From: Bacillota bacterium | GTDB taxonomy: Bacteria > Bacillota > Clostridia > Christensenellales > SZUA-584 | DNA: 51,320 bases | Assembly (NCBI GenBank): GCA_023415915.1 | Contig: JAEZIZ010000063.1 | Location: 1-51,320 of the forward strand | Reading direction: 5' to 3' | Part shown: piece by piece, positions 47,833 through 51,320 of the stretch | Layout of the letters: each line of letters starts with the position of its first letter | Numbering within the stretch: position 1 is the first letter of the stretch | Translations under genes and position numbers: made by a program | Notes under the pieces: generated by a model | Databases searched by the model: none | Seen by the model: the letters and a program-made list of their open reading frames with translations, nothing else | Told to the model about the DNA's origin: nothing

Positions 47833-49110
47833 ATGTGGCCAGGCAATAAATGCGAAAAACTTACAGGTAAACACTTAAGGATAATGAAAAGCGGGCCGCT
47901 TTACGGCTCATGCGATGTAAGCACATCAAAAAACGCTATACTTCCAATAATAGCGGCATCGCTGCTCACAAAAGAACGCGTAATCATAAGAAATGTTCCA
48001 AAGATAAGCGACGTTGCCGACATGATAGAGCTCTTGGGAGCGTACGGTGCCGAGGTAATCTTAAAAGACGATACGCTGTATATACGCGCCCAAAACATAG
48101 CAACGACTACTACGGACGAAAGCATGGCCGGCAGGCTGAGGGCTTCGTTTCTGTTTATGGGGCCGCTGCTCGCGCGTGAAGGTTGCGTTACCATGCCTAT
48201 GCCCGGGGGATGCAGGATAGGCCTTAGGCCGATAGACCTTCATCTGAAAGGGCTGACCGCTCTGGGGGCGAGCACTCTTGAATCTTCGGGGCATGTGCGC
48301 ACATGGGCAAAAAAGCTTTCGGGGACTGTAATTTATCTTGACTACCCTTCAGTGGGCGCGACGGAGAACATCGTAATGGCGGCTTGCCTGGCCGAAGGGC
48401 GGACAATAGTTAAGGGCGCGGCGGTTGAGCCTGAAGTCGTAGACCTAATTGCTTTTCTTAATTCGATGGGCGCGGAGATAAAGACGGAAAACACATGTAT
48501 AACAATAGTAGGGAAAAAAGAGCTTCACGGTACGGATTATTCGCCAATACCCGATAGGATAGAAGCGGGAACGCTTATGCTCGCCGCCGCCGTGACGGGA
48601 GGCGATGTGATGCTGAAAAGAGCGAATATCCGGCACTTAGGGCCTGTGACCAGCAAGCTTATGGAAACTGGCGCGGAAGTTTTCCCGTACCCTGAGGGCG
48701 TAAGGGTAAGGGGCTCTGGGGCAAGCCCGCTGGATATCATATCTTCCCCATACCCCGGCTTTCCCACGGATATGCAGGCGCAGTTTATGGCGGCGTGCTG
48801 CGCGGCGAAGGGCATAAGCACTATCAGCGAAACGGTGTTTGAGAACAGGTTTCTGCACGTAGCGGAGCTCAAAAAAATGGGCGCGGATATTATGGTCAAC
48901 GGAAACAAAGCGATAGTAAAGGGCACGGGCAGGCTGCATGGGGCCAAGGTTTCGGCTACGGATTTGCGGGCGGGAGCGGCGCTTTGCATAGCGGCGCTTA
49001 TTGCGGATGAAGAGACGGTAATTTGCGACATATACCACTTGGACAGGGGATACGACGACTTTGCGGGCAAGCTCAAGAAGCTGGGCGCCAATATAGAAAG
49101 GGTGGAATAA
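47833..49110 (+). CDS. murA: UDP-N-acetylglucosamine 1-carboxyvinyltransferase
   Basis: First committed step of peptidoglycan synthesis: transfers enolpyruvate from PEP to UDP-GlcNAc. 425 residues. Lys33 in TSKNAILP and Cys127 in PMPGGCRIGLRPIDLH are in place; the Cys form is the fosfomycin-sensitive one. Later motifs PDRIEAGTLMLAAAVTGG and PGFPTDMQAQFMA match the family. ATG chosen with GAGGT upstream; a GTG two codons earlier is possible. Next to spoIID, as in several Clostridia, where the pair may supply the engulfment machinery. Confidence 0.96.
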   Translation: MWPGNKCEKLTGKHLRIMKSGPLYGSCDVSTSKNAILPIIAASLLTKERVIIRNVPKISDVADMIELLGAYGAEVILKDDTLYIRAQNIATTTTDESMAGRLRASFLFMGPLLAREGCVTMPMPGGCRIGLRPIDLHLKGLTALGASTLESSGHVRTWAKKLSGTVIYLDYPSVGATENIVMAACLAEGRTIVKGAAVEPEVVDLIAFLNSMGAEIKTENTCITIVGKKELHGTDYSPIPDRIEAGTLMLAAAVTGGDVMLKRANIRHLGPVTSKLMETGAEVFPYPEGVRVRGSGASPLDIISSPYPGFPTDMQAQFMAACCAAKGISTISETVFENRFLHVAELKKMGADIMVNGNKAIVKGTGRLHGAKVSATDLRAGAALCIAALIADEETVICDIYHLDRGYDDFAGKLKKLGANIERVE

Positions 49111-49152
49111 TAGAGCCTCGCCGGAAATATGATTTCCAAGAGGAGGCTATAA

Positions 49153-50136
49153 GTGTATAGAAGACAGAGGATACATCTCACGCCGGAAGGCAAGATATTG
49201 CTGCTCATAATTGCCGGCATATTGCTGGCGATAATTTTCCCCGCGTTGTTTGCATACAGGCCGCAGGACGAGCCGTACTCGGATATCCGCTTTGAAATAG
49301 AATCTTACGAATATGTGGACGTGTATAAAAAAAGCGGCATAGAAAACATGAACCTTGAGGAGTATCTCGTGGGCGTAGTAGCTGCGGAAATGCCCGCGTC
49401 GTACGAACTTGAAGCGCTTAAAGCGCAGGCGGTTGCCGCGAGAACGTATACGAGCTATATAAAGAACCACGGCGGATGCTCGTCGCACCCCGAGGCGGAC
49501 ATTTGCACAAACAGCGGATGCTGCCAGGCCTACATCACCGAGGACAGGATGCAGAAAAACTGGGGCAGCAAGTTCGATTCCTATTACGATAAAATAAGGA
49601 CGGCTGTAAGCGAGACGCGAGGGCAGAAGATATACTACGACGGAAAGGAGATACAGGCGTTTTATCACGCGTGCTCGGGAGGATGGACGGAAGACTGCGC
49701 CAACGTGTACTCCGAGCCGCTGCCTTACTTAAAGAGCGTTAAAAGCGACGGCGAAGAAGGTTATTCGCATTTTTACGGCACGGTGAGCGTTTCGCCGCAG
49801 GAGTTCGTTAACGCGATGAAGGAATACTCACCGAGCATAAATATAGACGCTAAAAATCTATCGTCGGACATAGGAGAAATAAAGCGCTTTGAAAGCGGGA
49901 GAGTGGAAAGTATAAAGATTGGCAACGAATACTTTACCGGCCGTGAAATACGCGGGATATTCAAATTGAACTCCGCCGACTTTACGGTAAGCGTTGAAGG
50001 CGAGGTAATATTCGATACAAAAGGCTTCGGGCACGGCGTAGGCATGAGCCAGAACGGCGCGGACGCAATGGCAAAACGGGGAGCAAACCATATTGACATA
50101 CTAAAGTATTATTATACGGGCGTAACGGTTAAATAA
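49153..50136 (+). CDS. spoIID: Stage II sporulation protein D
   Basis: A lytic transglycosylase needed for engulfment of the forespore with SpoIIM and SpoIIP. 327 residues: one N-terminal membrane helix (GKILLLIIAGILLAIIFPAL), then the SpoIID domain with NLEEYLVGVVAAEMPASYEL (catalytic Glu in AAEMP) and ALKAQAVAARTYT. The end GFGHGVGMSQNGADAMAKRG is the second family signature. GTG start with GAGGAGG upstream. Located in the mother-cell membrane during sporulation. Confidence 0.95.
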   Translation: MYRRQRIHLTPEGKILLLIIAGILLAIIFPALFAYRPQDEPYSDIRFEIESYEYVDVYKKSGIENMNLEEYLVGVVAAEMPASYELEALKAQAVAARTYTSYIKNHGGCSSHPEADICTNSGCCQAYITEDRMQKNWGSKFDSYYDKIRTAVSETRGQKIYYDGKEIQAFYHACSGGWTEDCANVYSEPLPYLKSVKSDGEEGYSHFYGTVSVSPQEFVNAMKEYSPSINIDAKNLSSDIGEIKRFESGRVESIKIGNEYFTGREIRGIFKLNSADFTVSVEGEVIFDTKGFGHGVGMSQNGADAMAKRGANHIDILKYYYTGVTVK

Positions 50137-50192
50137 TAAATCCGTAACAATAAAATAACATTTTTGTACGTTTCACACTTTCTGTTTTCATT

Positions 50193-50232
50193 TTTACCGC
50201 ACTGGTATTTTTTTATGAAAAATGGGGAACTA
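50193..50232 (+). promoter_or_regulatory. Possible sigma-F-type promoter before spoIIQ
   Basis: GTATT, 15 bp, GGGAACTATT about 25-60 bp before the gene. It fits the forespore sigma-F pattern only in part. Proposed mainly because spoIIQ is a forespore gene in other spore formers. Confidence 0.3.
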
Positions 50233-50255
50233 TTATATCGTGGAGGTGTGAAACA

Positions 50256-50984
50256 ATGAATTCTAACGGCATCAAAGATAAGATCGCGCGAAGATTGAAC
50301 AAAGAGAGCTTAAAAGGTTTCTTCCAGAAACAGGGCCTATACGTACTCATATTCTTGTGCGTAGTTGCAGCGGGCATAACTGCTATTATAGCATGGCCCA
50401 GGGACGATAATGAAAAGATAGGCGATTCCAATAAGGAGGCTTCTGTAATAGAAGCGCCTTCGCTTTCAGAAGAGATAGCAAAAGCGTCGCCCTTACCCTC
50501 GATATCCGTAGCTCCCAGCCCGAGCCCATCCGTATCGCCCGAGCCTTCCCAGAGCGGACAGGCAAACCCTAATGGCAGCGGCAAGATGACGCTTACAAGG
50601 CCCCTTAAAGGGCTGATAATAAACAAGTTTTCGGACGAGGGCCTCGTTCCGTTCCCGTCTATAAGCATATGGGCGACGCACAACGGCGTTGACATAAAGG
50701 CGGAAAACGGCGCGTCGGTGGGCGCGGCGCTCTCGGGTACCGTGACTGACGTAAGCACTGACGAATCCGACGGAGGCGTGGTGGTAATAGAGCATTCCGG
50801 CAAAGCAAAGACGATATACGCAGGGCTGGGCAACATAGTGGTCAAAAAGGACGAGAAGGTGAACGCGGGGCAGAAGATAGGTGAAATTGGCGAAATGCCC
50901 AAGGAGCTTGACCTGTCGTATCACCTGCACTTTGAATACATTGTGGATGGAGATTACAAGGACCCAGAAAAGTACTTCAAGTAA
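50256..50984 (+). CDS. spoIIQ: SpoIIQ-like M23 peptidase-domain protein
   Basis: 242 residues. One membrane helix (about 27-47), a Pro/Ser-rich linker (about 77-105) and a LytM/M23 domain from about 113. The zinc ligands His142 and Asp146 (THNGVDI) and His223/His225 (HLHFEY) are all present, so the site looks catalytically competent, as in Clostridioides and unlike Bacillus subtilis SpoIIQ. SpoIIQ of the forespore binds SpoIIIAH of the mother cell to form the engulfment channel. Position after spoIID supports the call. GGAGG precedes the ATG. Confidence 0.9.
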   Translation: MNSNGIKDKIARRLNKESLKGFFQKQGLYVLIFLCVVAAGITAIIAWPRDDNEKIGDSNKEASVIEAPSLSEEIAKASPLPSISVAPSPSPSVSPEPSQSGQANPNGSGKMTLTRPLKGLIINKFSDEGLVPFPSISIWATHNGVDIKAENGASVGAALSGTVTDVSTDESDGGVVVIEHSGKAKTIYAGLGNIVVKKDEKVNAGQKIGEIGEMPKELDLSYHLHFEYIVDGDYKDPEKYFK

Positions 50985-50995
50985 TGACATAATAA

Positions 50996-51024
50996 AAAAC
51001 AGGGGCTTTTACGCTCCTGTTTTT
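50996..51024 (+). terminator. Terminator of spoIIQ
   Basis: AAAAACAGG with GC, loop, GC and CCTGTTTTT, ten base pairs with a T run, directly after the stop. Confidence 0.8.
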
Positions 51025-51040
51025 GTTTATCATAAAAAAA

Positions 51041-51059
51041 CCACACGCTAAGCGTGTGG
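51041..51059. repeat. Left-end hairpin of an IS200/IS605-type element
   Basis: CCACACGCT-A-AGCGTGTGG, a 19-bp palindrome with 9-bp arms, about 100 bp before the transposase start. Subterminal hairpins at this distance are the recognition sites of Y1 transposases. The exact left end cannot be fixed because the right end is outside the window. Confidence 0.6.
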
Positions 51060-51159
51060 AGGAACAGATAGCTTTAGCGTTTGAAAAGAAGAACCTCCAA
51101 AAGTAGAATAGAAAAGGTTTCGCCGACCGTTTCTAAAACTACAAAGGAGGTATCCAGAA

Positions 51160-51320
51160 ATGGATGAAAGCAGTTTATCACATACGAGGTGGGACTGCAA
51201 ATATCACATAGTGTTTTCCCCGAAATACCGAAGGAAAGAGATATTCGGGAAAATAAAGAAGGATATTGGGCAGATACTACGAGAGTTATGTGATCATAAG
51301 GGGATAGAGATAATAGAAGC
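51160..51320 (+). mobile_element. tnpA: IS200/IS605-family TnpA transposase, 5' part
   Basis: Fifty-three codons are inside the window. After MDESSLSHTRWDCKYHIVF comes SPKYRRKEIFGKIKKDIGQI, the standard N-terminus of Y1 (HUH) single-strand transposases. The HUH motif and catalytic Tyr lie beyond the edge. AAAGGAGG stands 10 bases before the ATG. Inserted behind the spoIIQ terminator, so it disrupts no gene that I can see. Confidence 0.88.

Overview
The window reads as the chromosome of a spore-forming, low-to-mid GC Firmicute of the class Clostridia. The evidence is the uninterrupted spc/alpha ribosomal operon order (rplR-rpsE-rpmD-rplO-secY-adk-map-KOW protein-infA-rpmJ-rpsM-rpsK-rpsD-rpoA-rplQ), the ecfA1-ecfA2-ecfT-truA block behind it, and a murA-spoIID-spoIIQ block near the right end. 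Host-type genes favour ATA for isoleucine. The genus cannot be fixed from the sequence alone; Christensenellales-like lineages are a guess.

Layout. (1) 1-11365: translation, secretion and RNA polymerase genes, then the shared ECF-transporter energising module and truA. (2) 11355-14770: a convergent FapA-like gene and an orphan TrpB2-type trpB. The trpB has its own promoter under a near-perfect 24-bp palindrome, and its frame is cut by an in-frame TAG. (3) 15026-19706: a cupin gene and a signalling hub made of a cheY-cheC-PAS/GGDEF operon divergent from a FIST sensor-GGDEF pair. The FIST gene has a leader with two mutually exclusive hairpins. (4) 19607-21855: tRNA-Leu(GAG) trailed by a tandem array of copies of its 3' end plus terminator, an MFS transporter, and tRNA-Thr(GGT). 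(5) 22329-42111: a 20-kb carbohydrate catabolic island. (6) 42329-47641: GntR regulator, ECF sigma/anti-sigma/secreted protein module, GGDEF-HD-GYP protein, a small unknown protein and a YgjP-type metalloprotein. (7) 47833-51320: murA, spoIID, spoIIQ and the start of an IS200/IS605-type transposase cut by the window edge.

The island is the most interesting part. It holds two FGGY sugar kinases, four medium-chain dehydrogenases (one GatD-like, one without the structural zinc loop), a Gfo/Idh/MocA oxidoreductase, a GldA-type dehydrogenase and a ribose-type ABC importer. It also holds a phosphotriesterase-family (cog1735) lactonase, an AroE-like dehydrogenase, a cupin phosphoglucose isomerase, a D-2-hydroxyacid dehydrogenase, a KDPG-type aldolase and a VOC protein, with DeoR and GntR regulators inside and beside it. 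The parts suggest import of a monosaccharide or polyol, oxidation or isomerisation, phosphorylation, oxidation to a phospho-lactone, lactone opening, a second oxidation or dehydration, and aldol cleavage. No known pathway that I recognise uses this exact set, so substrate and order are inference. Isoleucine codon choice (ATT/ATC rather than ATA) and AT-rich spacers suggest that at least the centre of the island was acquired.
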